Part shown: positions 56,691 to 64,000 of the stretch, piece by piece
Layout of the letters: every line of letters begins with the position of its first letter
Position numbering within the stretch: position 1 is the stretch's first letter
NCBI GenBank assembly: GCA_002238945.1
Contig: MPNI01000001.1
Location: 1 to 64,000, forward strand
Direction of reading: 5' to 3'
Source: Proteobacteria bacterium bin106
GTDB taxonomy: Bacteria; Bdellovibrionota_B; Oligoflexia; Oligoflexales; Bin106
Length of the DNA stretch: 64,000 bases
Made by a program: the position numbers and the translations under genes
Notes under the pieces: model-generated
What the model saw: only the letters and a program-made list of their open reading frames with translations
The model's database searches: none
Told to the model about the DNA's origin: nothing

Positions 56691-57126
56691 AAAATATGGA
56701 TTAAACCTATATCCCCTAGTTACCCTCGTCTGATTATCTTCTTTGCCAAAAGCTATAGAGTTAAAGTAAAGCACAACAACTAAGGAGCAAAAGTAGTTAC
56801 AAGACGAGGTATCATCACTTTGATACTTCTCCTGAACACAGGTAGATTGTCGCACATCTCCATTGCCCTCATTTGTATCTTCACTTTGAGTTCGTGTTGT
56901 TAAAAAGTGTAGATGAAACCATTTTTTCTACGAAAATGAGTGAAGAAAGTGACATATTTAAGCATCAATAATTTACTGCTACAACTACTCTACTAGGAAA
57001 ATCTGCATCTGCCTCCAAAGAAGCAGAAGACGGATTTTCTCTGGTTTGCGGTGTAGCGTCATGACGATTAAAAGTCATTAGAGCAGAAAACACTGACTAA
57101 ATAATAAAGACAAGACACTTTTATAA
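56691..57126. other. gene-free region
   Basis: Frames of up to about 80 codons exist on the minus strand but show no family features or good start. Probably the upstream part of the decayed copy and its flank. Confidence 0.35.
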
Positions 57127-57606
57127 CTAAGATTTCTTAGAAGTGCCTTCCGAAAGACCATCAATGAAACCATCAACGAGGCCTTCAGCCATGCCTATAG
57201 CCATGCTCTTTTGAGAGAAGCCATCAGAAACGCCTTCAACGATACCTTTAGTGACCCCCTGAGCAACTCCTTGGGCAACTCCTTGAGCAATCCCTTTAGC
57301 GATGTTTTCTTGAGAAACACCTTCAGTTATATTTTGAGCCTTTCGAGCGATGCCCTCAGTAATGTCTTGAGCCTTTCGAGTAACACCTTCAGTAATATCC
57401 TGAGTTGTTTGAGTGACACCTTCGGTAATATCCTGAGTCGTTCGAGTAACACCTTCAGTAATATCCTGAGTCGTTCGAGTAACACCTTCAGTAATGTCTT
57501 GAGTCGTTTGAGAAAGACCTCGAGAAATGCTTTGAGCCCTTCGAGAGATGCCTTCAGGTGCCTTAAGCTTAATAGCTCTTTTTTTTAAAGATTTTTTAAT
57601 GTTCAT
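57127..57606 (-). CDS. 11-residue-repeat amphipathic protein
   Basis: Function unknown. ATG 57606 with AGGAG 6 bases upstream gives 159 residues; the longer frame lacks a site. It has a basic N-terminus (MNIKKSLKKRAIKLK) and no signal peptide. Six to seven 11-residue units follow (consensus TTQDITEGVTR or KAQDITEGIAR, residues 23-99). The second half has shorter GIAQGVAQGV-type repeats and ends in DGFIDGLSEGTSKKS. No Cys. Eleven-residue periodicity with Thr/Ala/Val/Ile alternating with Asp/Glu/Lys/Arg is the pattern of 11/3 helices that lie on membranes (as in synuclein, perilipin and some LEA proteins). A membrane-surface or stress role is inference. Confidence 0.7.
   Translation of the reverse strand: MNIKKSLKKRAIKLKAPEGISRRAQSISRGLSQTTQDITEGVTRTTQDITEGVTRTTQDITEGVTQTTQDITEGVTRKAQDITEGIARKAQNITEGVSQENIAKGIAQGVAQGVAQGVTKGIVEGVSDGFSQKSMAIGMAEGLVDGFIDGLSEGTSKKS
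57310..57540 (-). repeat. 33-bp tandem repeat encoding the 11-residue units
   Basis: Seven consecutive units; the central four are nearly identical in DNA while the outer ones have drifted, which suggests stepwise duplication. Confidence 0.9.
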
Positions 57607-58114
57607 ATACGTCTCCTTATAAAAAAATGTAACACTCATATATTAATATATTTCAATCATAATGTATCGATATGTGAGATTAACCAAAAAAATTAAGTCA
57701 CTAATTAATGTACTATTTCTTAACTAATACTCCTCTCTATTATGTTAGTCTTATACATTTATACAAATTTATCTATTATACCTTAACGGTATAATAAATT
57801 TAATCTTAAGACATAGTCATTTTAATGGAAAGTAAAGCCGTTTTTTAAAGATAACAAGTAACCATGAAAACTTTGACATCTGTGATATATTCAACTTTAT
57901 AAATCACATACAAGCTTAACTTTTGCTTTTTTAAATCATAAGATTTGTAGCTTTACTTATCTTTTGTAAGTTATGAGACTTGCATTAAGCTTAGCCAAGA
58001 AATAAAATCTCTTCAAAATTTCAGATATTAAAAATTTATATCATAAATAATTATGATTATTTTAAATAGCGATTAGTGAACCTACCCATAAAATCTGAGT
58101 TAAGTAGCACATAC
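57607..58114. other. AT-rich gene-free region
   Basis: It contains the promoter side of the 11-mer-repeat gene. A short inverted AT stretch TACCTTAACGGTATAATA lies near 57780. Nothing else is seen. Confidence 0.4.
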
Positions 58115-59062
58115 TCAATCTTTTTTACCTGAAACCATCATCGATACCACATTCAAAGAATGGTGGTATTTATGAACAGAAATATCACCTGCACTCTTAG
58201 AAGAAGCCAGACGTTGGCTTAGATCCTCCACCACCGTCACACTACGATGAATACCTCCGGTACAACCCACAGCAATCCGTAGATATGTACGGCCTTCGCT
58301 GCAATAATAAGGCAATGAACGGGCAATAAATTCTTCGAGATGATCCACATACTTATGATAACCGGGATCGGATTTCACATAATCCTGCACCTTTTCTTGA
58401 AGACCGCTGCACTGACGCAAAGAAGATTCAAAATAAGGATTTTTCAAAAAACGTACATCAAAAACAAGATCTCCAGGGATCATAGCTGTGTTTTTAAAAC
58501 CAAAGCTTGAAAACATCACAAGCAAAGGCATATGACTTTTAGCACTGCCATAGCGAGACACCATAAGATGCCCTAAGGCCTGAGGAGTTAAAGGAGAAGT
58601 GTCAATGACATGATGAGCTAAAGACTCTAAAGGCTTAAGAGCATGAACCTCATAAGCTATACACTCTTTTAAAGAAAGCACCTTAGCCATCCAAGGATGA
58701 GGACGACGAGTTACAGAAAAACGCTGTTCAAGAACATCTTTATGGGCTGTTAAAAACACCACCTCCACATCATAATCCTCACTGGTCTTGTGGATAATAT
58801 CTTGGAAAAAAGATAACTCACAAGGATGATGGGTGTGAATGCCGAAACAATAACCGGTAATGCGATGATAAGGCTTCTTATCATCATGGCCAGCCTCTGA
58901 AGCATCTCTTTCCATCTCTTGAACAACATGATGGACCAAATGAACAGGAAGATTATCCACCACAAAATAACCAAGATCTTGCAGAGCACGAAGGCAAGTA
59001 CTGATACCAGCACCACTTCTACCTAAAAGAAAAATCAGAGGTTTTTTCACTGGCTTTTTCAC
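58115..59062 (-). CDS. rapZ: RapZ-type nucleotide-binding protein with an altered Walker A
   Basis: In enterobacteria RapZ is an RNA-binding adapter that senses glucosamine-6-phosphate and guides RNase E to GlmZ; elsewhere the role is unclear. The N-terminal P-loop domain reads GRSGAGIST at 14-22, with Ile20 where the family has the phosphate-binding Lys. The following LRALQDLGYFVVDNLP is normal. The C-terminal domain keeps the conserved VGCTGGIHRSV and FDVRFLKNPYF. At 315 residues it is slightly longer than usual (285-300). It starts 14 bases after rpoN, the common rpoN-rapZ neighbourhood, but hpf and ptsN, which often stand between, are missing. Confidence 0.9.
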   Translation of the reverse strand: MKKPVKKPLIFLLGRSGAGISTCLRALQDLGYFVVDNLPVHLVHHVVQEMERDASEAGHDDKKPYHRITGYCFGIHTHHPCELSFFQDIIHKTSEDYDVEVVFLTAHKDVLEQRFSVTRRPHPWMAKVLSLKECIAYEVHALKPLESLAHHVIDTSPLTPQALGHLMVSRYGSAKSHMPLLVMFSSFGFKNTAMIPGDLVFDVRFLKNPYFESSLRQCSGLQEKVQDYVKSDPGYHKYVDHLEEFIARSLPYYCSEGRTYLRIAVGCTGGIHRSVTVVEDLSQRLASSKSAGDISVHKYHHSLNVVSMMVSGKKD

Positions 59063-59076
59063 TCGCTGCTTGGAAT

Positions 59077-60585
59077 TTATGAGACGAAACGACGACGACG
59101 TGATGAAGACAATATACCGAGTTGCTCACGGTATTTTGCCACAGTACGTCGGGCCACTCGAATCCCTTTTTGCCCAAGAAGATGCACCACTTTCTGATCT
59201 GATAACGGCTTCGTAGGATCCTCAGAATTAAAGATATCTTTGATCATTTGACGTACAGCCTCTCCAGCAATAGCCGAATCACTACCCTCCACTGAACGAG
59301 GCAGGCTAGCACTAAAAAAGTAACTTAACTCAAAAATACCACGAGGCGTTTGTATATACTTTCCTGTTACCACACGCGATACAGTAGATTCGTGGATCTC
59401 AATCTCTTCAGCCACATCACGTAATATCATCGGTTTTAGATAATGACTGCCCTTTAAAAAAAAGTCTTTTTGACGCCTAACAATCACTTCACTGACTTTT
59501 AAAATAGTTGACTCTCTTCTATGCAATGATTTAATCAGCCAAGCTGCTGAACTCAAACGCTCTTGCAAATAACTATGATCTTTCTTTTTGATCTTATCTT
59601 TATGTTTTTCTTTCTTCTCTTGCATACGCAAAGACATATTTTGATAATACGGAGACACTTTAAGCCGAGGAAAACCGTCTTCATTAGCCACCACTCGTAG
59701 CTCTCCTCCAAGCATCATCACTATCACATCCACAGATATGTATTGAGCCGGAGAACGCACAAAAGGACGTGCTGGAGTGGGTTCAAGTTCTAAAAGTAAG
59801 GCAATAGCTGCATCCACTCTCTTAAGAGATAAACCCAGATTTTTAGCAATACGTGGATAATTTTTTCTTTCTAATTCTTTCACCTGTGTGGCAATGATCT
59901 TTTTAAGATCTTGACTCTCACGTCCCCAACGTTTCATCTGCAACGATAGGCATTCAAAGAGATCCCGTGCGCCAATACCTTGAGGATCACACTGCTGGAC
60001 AATATGAAGGGCCTCTTCAACTTCTTTTTCTTCCACTCCTAGACGTTGTGCCATAGCACCAACAGCTTCATCAAAATAGCCGCGATGATCCAAATTACCG
60101 ATAATTTCTCGAGCAATAGCTAGGGTTTTACGAGGCAAATGCCATAAGGCTAACTGCCCAGCAAGGTGCTCTGTGAGGGTTATTTTGGCTGCAACTACTT
60201 GCTCATAATGCACAGCCTCCACACGATGTTTTGATGCTTGAGAAGACACTCTTTGTTGCACAGATTGTTGCACAGAGGACATCGCCTCTTTATGTCGAAC
60301 AAGAATATCCCAATCAACACTTTGATCTGTACTCTTCTCATCGACAATACCTTCTTTTTTGAGATCTCCTAAAATCGCTCGTTCTGTGTTGTTTTCTATT
60401 TTCGCAAGTGGCTCTTCAGGACCATAATCCTTCTCTTCTAAGGCAGGATTCTCAGACATCTGTGTCTGAATATACTGTTCCAAATCAAGCCGCGATAATT
60501 GCAACACCTTAATAGCTTGCTGCAACTGAGGCGTCATAGTCAGTTGCTGAGATAACTTAAGATTTTGCTCTATACCAATACCCAC
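59077..60585 (-). CDS. rpoN: RNA polymerase sigma-54 factor
   Basis: Directs polymerase to -24/-12 promoters that need AAA+ activators. The N-terminal Gln-rich activator-binding region is LKLSQQLTMTPQLQQAIKVL, followed by SRLDLEQYIQTQMSENPALE. The core-binding domain, the helix-turn-helix (EIEIHESTVSRVVTGKYI) and the RpoN box ARRTVAKYRE at 478-487 are intact. The 502 residues are normal. The GTG start has AGGGAG about 10 bases upstream. I saw no clear sigma-54 promoter in the window. Confidence 0.97.
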   Translation of the reverse strand: MGIGIEQNLKLSQQLTMTPQLQQAIKVLQLSRLDLEQYIQTQMSENPALEEKDYGPEEPLAKIENNTERAILGDLKKEGIVDEKSTDQSVDWDILVRHKEAMSSVQQSVQQRVSSQASKHRVEAVHYEQVVAAKITLTEHLAGQLALWHLPRKTLAIAREIIGNLDHRGYFDEAVGAMAQRLGVEEKEVEEALHIVQQCDPQGIGARDLFECLSLQMKRWGRESQDLKKIIATQVKELERKNYPRIAKNLGLSLKRVDAAIALLLELEPTPARPFVRSPAQYISVDVIVMMLGGELRVVANEDGFPRLKVSPYYQNMSLRMQEKKEKHKDKIKKKDHSYLQERLSSAAWLIKSLHRRESTILKVSEVIVRRQKDFFLKGSHYLKPMILRDVAEEIEIHESTVSRVVTGKYIQTPRGIFELSYFFSASLPRSVEGSDSAIAGEAVRQMIKDIFNSEDPTKPLSDQKVVHLLGQKGIRVARRTVAKYREQLGILSSSRRRRFVS

Positions 60586-60987
60586 GTTTCAACACTCCCT
60601 TATTCATCAAAGAATTCATCAAAGATCCAAGAAGCTATCACTACAGGTGTTACCACCTCGGCATTTTCTCAACTTTACCTAATTTTATAGAAAGCCCCCA
60701 TAGAAAGCATAGAGCATAACAGCCAAAGAATAAACGACCAACATAAAGCCATAAAGCTACTCACACATATGACATCCACAAAGATATACGGACAAAATTG
60801 CCTCTTGATACACAAACCAGCCGTAAACAGAAACTGATAAACTTGTCATGAGATAAAAGCGTGTTACGAGATGAAATGCTAAAGCGTAAATACTCTAAAC
60901 AATCTGAGATACATCCTCATAAGAGATACACCATCAGACAAACCAGAGTGACTGACAAAAAACGTGTAAGCAGGGAAGGGGCGCCAA
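60586..60987. other. divergent intergenic region upstream of rpoN
   Basis: No gene. It should hold the rpoN promoter and that of the plus-strand 60988 gene; AAGGGG lies 7 bases before 60988. Confidence 0.4.
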
Positions 60988-61596
60988 ATGCTGAGTTTAC
61001 TCAAGAGTAACGCACACAAACAAGATTTGTATACGTCTATGCCATCTCATAGCAAGCAACAACACCTTAAGATTCAGATCAAATCTAGGACGAGATGGGA
61101 TGAATGTGATTTTTGGATTGTATTCTATCGTCGAGGCACACTGAGTAACATGGAAGTGGTGAATGCCAAAACATTTACCGAAATTTTCCAAAATGTTATC
61201 CATCATGGCATCGATGATAATCGCCCTCTGATGTATGTGGATACATCAGTAAGAAAAGGGAAATCGCTTCATTTGCTTTTTTACCCAGAATCTTTATTCA
61301 CCACAGAAGACAATCGAGAAATGTGGTTAGAAAATCTTGTTTCCATGCTTATTGGCACCTATCCTAAAGCACTTGGGTTGTATTTTAGTGAAGAAATATT
61401 TGCCAAGCATGATATGAAACGTAACTTTGCACGTTTTATTGATCGCTTGATGGCAGAAAATGTCTATCTCAACCACCTCACCTTACTGGCTATCTTCCAG
61501 CCCTTTAATCATCTGCTCCAATCAGCAGAGTATGCTAAAGAACACCTCAACAACCAATATTCTATTTTCATCGATACCTCAAAATCCATGGGCTAA
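60988..61596 (+). CDS. cytoplasmic protein of unknown function
   Basis: Not recognised. AAGGGG lies 7 bases before the ATG. It is 202 residues long with no signal peptide or transmembrane segment. It is mixed alpha/beta by eye: CDFWIVFYRRGTL, NRPLMYVDTSVRKGKSLHLL, a Trp/Leu-rich helix (MWLENLVSMLIGTYP), and a second helical half (KHDMKRNFARFIDRLMAEN). It ends with SIFIDTSKSMG. It is convergent with the E2 gene (20 bases apart), so probably independent. Confidence 0.65.
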   Translation: MLSLLKSNAHKQDLYTSMPSHSKQQHLKIQIKSRTRWDECDFWIVFYRRGTLSNMEVVNAKTFTEIFQNVIHHGIDDNRPLMYVDTSVRKGKSLHLLFYPESLFTTEDNREMWLENLVSMLIGTYPKALGLYFSEEIFAKHDMKRNFARFIDRLMAENVYLNHLTLLAIFQPFNHLLQSAEYAKEHLNNQYSIFIDTSKSMG

Positions 61597-61616
61597 GAAC
61601 CCATTCATCGATACAC

Positions 61617-62966
61617 CTACAAACTATTTACGGTGTAGGTCTTTAGTTGCTTTTCAATACACCTTAAAAAATCTCCTGCATCTTTGCCATCAAGTAATCG
61701 ATGATCAAAAGATAATGTCAAAGTTGTGACATAAGAGCGCTTTAAACCTGAAACATGTTGCATATCGATAATATGATTGTCAAAAAGATCCTCAACATTG
61801 CTTTCAGCAAAGACAGGCTCATAGTGCGTTTGAATACGCCCCACACAAAGTATGGCCACTTGTGGTTGATGGATAATGGCTGTGGATTGTTCACAACCAA
61901 ACATACCAGGGTTGGATAGAGTGAAAGTGGCACCTTTCAAATGACTAGCAGCCAGCTTGCCCAAACGAGCTAAATGAGCGTATTCAGCAAGTTCTTTGCT
62001 GATAACAAAGATATCTTTTTTATCAACATGTTGCACAACCGGTACAATAATCCCGTGCTCTATAGCCACAGCACAGCCAATATGGATATCATCACGCCAT
62101 AAAATATCATGGCCTTCAATACAGGCATTAAAAAATGGATATTCCATGATGGCACAAGCAGAAGCCTTCATCAAACACGCACTGATACTGAGATTGTGCG
62201 CTGTTTGATTCTTATAGGTGAGTAAAGAGGTCATATCCACATTCACCGAAGTACTCACATGAGGACTCTCACGCAAAGATGCACTCATACGACGAGCAAT
62301 AATACGTCTCATGGAAGATAAAGGCTGGCGACGTACTTTCACGCCCTCAAGATACTCATCTCTGTCATTATAAAGCTTTCCCTTACAAGATGTCCTATCC
62401 GTCTCACTGCCCAAAGCAGCATTATCTTGCTTACGACTGCGAAGGTAATACGCCTCTACTTCTGAAGCTGTAATACGCTGCAAAGAGGATTTAGGTTGCC
62501 GTTTTACCACCATCTCAGGTAAAGAAACATGAAGCTCCAAGGCCCGCTTTTTTGCATAAGGAGATATCACCACTCTATGTGACAAAGAAGATGGAGATGA
62601 GGATGAAGATAATGAAGGAGCATGACTCGTAACATGATGCGATGTATTATCTAGAAGATCCTGTGCAGAGTCTTGTGTGTTACGAGCATTAACCTCACTC
62701 AGAAAGCTTGCCAAAGGACTGTCAGGTTGGCTACTCAGATAAGCCACAACACTATCCACACTCACTTCATCGCCTTCACTCACCAAGGTTTTACGCAAAT
62801 AACCGGTGGCAGGAGAAGGCACTTCACTATCTACTTTGTCTGTGGATATTTCAAAAAGAGGTTCGTCTTTTTGAACCTTTTCTCCCAGTTCTTTAAGCCA
62901 ACCTTTAAATGTCCCTTCATGAATCCCCTTACCCAAAGAGGGAAGATGGATAACCGTAATAGACAT
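61617..62966 (-). CDS. 2-oxoacid dehydrogenase E2 component (dihydrolipoamide acyltransferase)
   Basis: Transfers the acyl group from the lipoyl arm to CoA. The lipoyl domain has EISTDKVDSEVPSPATG with lipoylated Lys44. A Ser/Pro/His-rich linker follows. The E3/E1-binding domain is ISPYAKKRALELHVSL. The catalytic domain begins MRRIIARRMSASLRES and has SFDHRLLDGKDAG with His422 and Asp426. 449 residues, one lipoyl domain. It follows the E3 gene by 48 bases on the same strand. Pyruvate, branched-chain and 2-oxoglutarate complexes cannot be told apart from this window; the E1 genes lie outside or elsewhere. Confidence 0.9.
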   Translation of the reverse strand: MSITVIHLPSLGKGIHEGTFKGWLKELGEKVQKDEPLFEISTDKVDSEVPSPATGYLRKTLVSEGDEVSVDSVVAYLSSQPDSPLASFLSEVNARNTQDSAQDLLDNTSHHVTSHAPSLSSSSSPSSLSHRVVISPYAKKRALELHVSLPEMVVKRQPKSSLQRITASEVEAYYLRSRKQDNAALGSETDRTSCKGKLYNDRDEYLEGVKVRRQPLSSMRRIIARRMSASLRESPHVSTSVNVDMTSLLTYKNQTAHNLSISACLMKASACAIMEYPFFNACIEGHDILWRDDIHIGCAVAIEHGIIVPVVQHVDKKDIFVISKELAEYAHLARLGKLAASHLKGATFTLSNPGMFGCEQSTAIIHQPQVAILCVGRIQTHYEPVFAESNVEDLFDNHIIDMQHVSGLKRSYVTTLTLSFDHRLLDGKDAGDFLRCIEKQLKTYTVNSL

Positions 62967-63014
62967 CTACTTTCTCCTAAAAGCCTGGCTATCAAGAAAG
63001 TTCTTAAACACATC

Positions 63015-64000
63015 TCAAAGATGTAAAGGTTCTGATAAAGCACCATGAGCCACCTCACTGATACTTTCAGAGATGGTAGGGTGAGGGCGAATAACAGCAG
63101 CTAACTCTTCAAGAGTTGCCTCAAGAGACATCCCTAAAACACACTCAGAGATCATCTCCGTAGCCCTGGCACCAACAATATGCACACCGAGTAATTCCAA
63201 CGTCTCAGGACAGCTCAGTAATTTCATAAATCCACTGGCAGCATGCTCAATCTTTGCCTTAGCCATCACAGAAAAAGGAAATTGCGTGGCTTTGTAAGGC
63301 CTGTTTTGAGCTTTAAGATCTTCTTCAAGAGCTCCCACTGCAGCAATCTCTGGATACGTGTATATACATAATGGATTATGAGCATAACAAATAGGTTGAG
63401 GGTTTTTAGCTAAAATCACCTCCACCACATGCATAGCTTCCGCAGATGCCGTATGAGCTAGAGAAGATGTGGAAATAAGATCACCCACTGCATATATCCC
63501 CTCCACAGAACTGCGATAGTGAGCATCCACTTTCACAAAACCAGCCGCATCCGTAACCACACCCACATCTTCAAGGCCTATACCAGTACTCACCGGCTTA
63601 CGACCCACAGCCACAAGAATGTTTTGACAATAGATATCTTCTTTATACTGTATTTTTTGTTGCTTATATTTCTGTTGCTTATATTTCTGTGATTGGGACT
63701 CCAAAGTAACCTTTAATTCATGACCCAATTCATGACCTCGTTCATGATCTCCTGTGGAAAGTTTTTTTACAGTGTGAGCAAGAGTTTGGGTGTGAATGGT
63801 GATATCAAATATCTTCCAAAAACGCACCAATTCTTTAACACACTCCCTATCAAACGTAGCAAGAATGTGATCAGCAGCCTCAACCACGGTCACTTGACTA
63901 CCCATCATGCCAAAAAGACTGGCAAACTCCATACCGATCACACCACCACCGATGATACATAAGCTTTTAGGTACTGCAGGAATATCTAATATGGAATCTG
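63015..64000 (-). CDS. lpdA: dihydrolipoamide dehydrogenase (E3), C-terminal two thirds
   Basis: Reoxidises the lipoyl arm of 2-oxoacid dehydrogenase complexes with FAD and NAD. The gene runs off the right edge; the visible part starts within the NAD-binding domain (SLCIIGGGVIGMEFASLFG). Then come VAVGRKPVSTG, the FAD-binding GIYAVGDLI, the dimerisation domain (YTYPEIAAVGA), and the catalytic pair HPTISES. A loop near the NAD domain is enlarged by two tandem repeats (GHEL and KYKQQ units). It is directly upstream of the E2 gene, so they are a unit. Confidence 0.93.
   Translation of the reverse strand, partial: DSILDIPAVPKSLCIIGGGVIGMEFASLFGMMGSQVTVVEAADHILATFDRECVKELVRFWKIFDITIHTQTLAHTVKKLSTGDHERGHELGHELKVTLESQSQKYKQQKYKQQKIQYKEDIYCQNILVAVGRKPVSTGIGLEDVGVVTDAAGFVKVDAHYRSSVEGIYAVGDLISTSSLAHTASAEAMHVVEVILAKNPQPICYAHNPLCIYTYPEIAAVGALEEDLKAQNRPYKATQFPFSVMAKAKIEHAASGFMKLLSCPETLELLGVHIVGARATEMISECVLGMSLEATLEELAAVIRPHPTISESISEVAHGALSEPLHL
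63659..63688 (-). repeat. 15-bp in-frame tandem duplication in the E3 gene
   Basis: TGTTGCTTATATTTC (plus strand) occurs twice, encoding KYKQQ twice. Confidence 0.93.
63717..63752 (-). repeat. 12-bp in-frame tandem repeat in the E3 gene, three units
   Basis: TTCATGAYCYMR-type units (plus strand) occur three times, encoding HERG, HELG, HELK. Only 28 bases from the 15-bp duplication. Confidence 0.9.

Noticed and set aside
57310-57540. Regular repeats that could suggest a CRISPR array
   Set aside because: Units are directly adjacent without unique spacers and keep a reading frame.
57211-57588. Plus-strand frame with LSNILSRSSNTFSN repeats
   Set aside because: It is the shadow of the 33-bp repeat array; the minus-strand frame has the ribosome site and the amphipathic pattern.
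61588-61645. Short inverted repeats between the 60988 gene and the E2 gene
   Set aside because: Stems are only 5-6 bp and lack a T-run; too weak to call a terminator.

Overview
The window is an AT-rich chromosomal segment of a Gram-negative bacterium. It carries rod-shape genes (mreB, mreC), sigma-54 (rpoN), a periplasmic-type chaperone (PpiD-like) and many proteins with signal peptides or lipoboxes. The gene mix is GTP-type PEP carboxykinase, a mitochondrial-type aconitase, a FadN/FadA beta-oxidation pair, an azurin domain, and a very large share of unrecognised secreted proteins and lipoproteins. This fits a deltaproteobacterial or Bdellovibrionota/Oligoflexia-like lineage, but that placement is an inference; no rRNA is present to settle it.

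Layout. 1-0.7 kb: IS3-type transposase remnant. 0.7-9.1 kb: a YejA-like solute-binding protein, nadD, rsfS (probably with a CTG start), mutS and pckG. 9.4-15.6 kb: a large lipoprotein (family A below), ppiD, then divergent mreB-mreC. 15.6-22.5 kb: three tandem paralogous lipoproteins of about 740 residues. 23-28.2 kb: fadN-fadA, an A-rich gene-free stretch, and an azurin-like protein with a long Asp/Lys/His-rich linker. 28.4-35.4 kb (minus strand): tmRNA, aconitase, valS and a matrixin-like metalloprotease lipoprotein. 36.4-40.7 kb: an unknown exported protein, an AAA/PD-(D/E)XK protein and IS debris. 40.8-47.6 kb: four members of an undescribed secreted family, with RNase P RNA between them. 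47.7-52.1 kb (minus): a second YejA-like protein, a TauE/SafE-DUF1634 pair, folA and thyA. 52.5-57.6 kb: a serine-protease-like lipoprotein, two unknown exported proteins, a structured-RNA candidate and a protein built of 11-residue repeats. 58.1-64 kb: rapZ, rpoN, an unknown gene, and E2 and E3 subunits of a 2-oxoacid dehydrogenase.

The most novel item is a five-member family (9.4-11.3, 40.8-42.6, 42.7-43.9, 44.9-45.7 and 46.1-47.6 kb). Its members share a short mature N-terminal module: an aromatic-x-Leu strand, then F/Y-x-x-C, then a second Cys 11-21 residues later. A helical region follows, and in the larger members a transmembrane segment and a C-terminal Cys-containing domain. I know of no described family with this pattern.

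A second theme is short tandem duplication. Inside genes the units are multiples of 3 bp (6, 12, 15, 18, 33 bp), in NadD, PpiD, ValS, lipoamide dehydrogenase, DUF1634, a lipoprotein and the 11-mer protein. Between genes the units are also of other lengths (5, 7, 8, 10, 13, 14 bp), including a plant-telomere-like heptamer. This suggests frequent replication slippage filtered by selection on reading frame.
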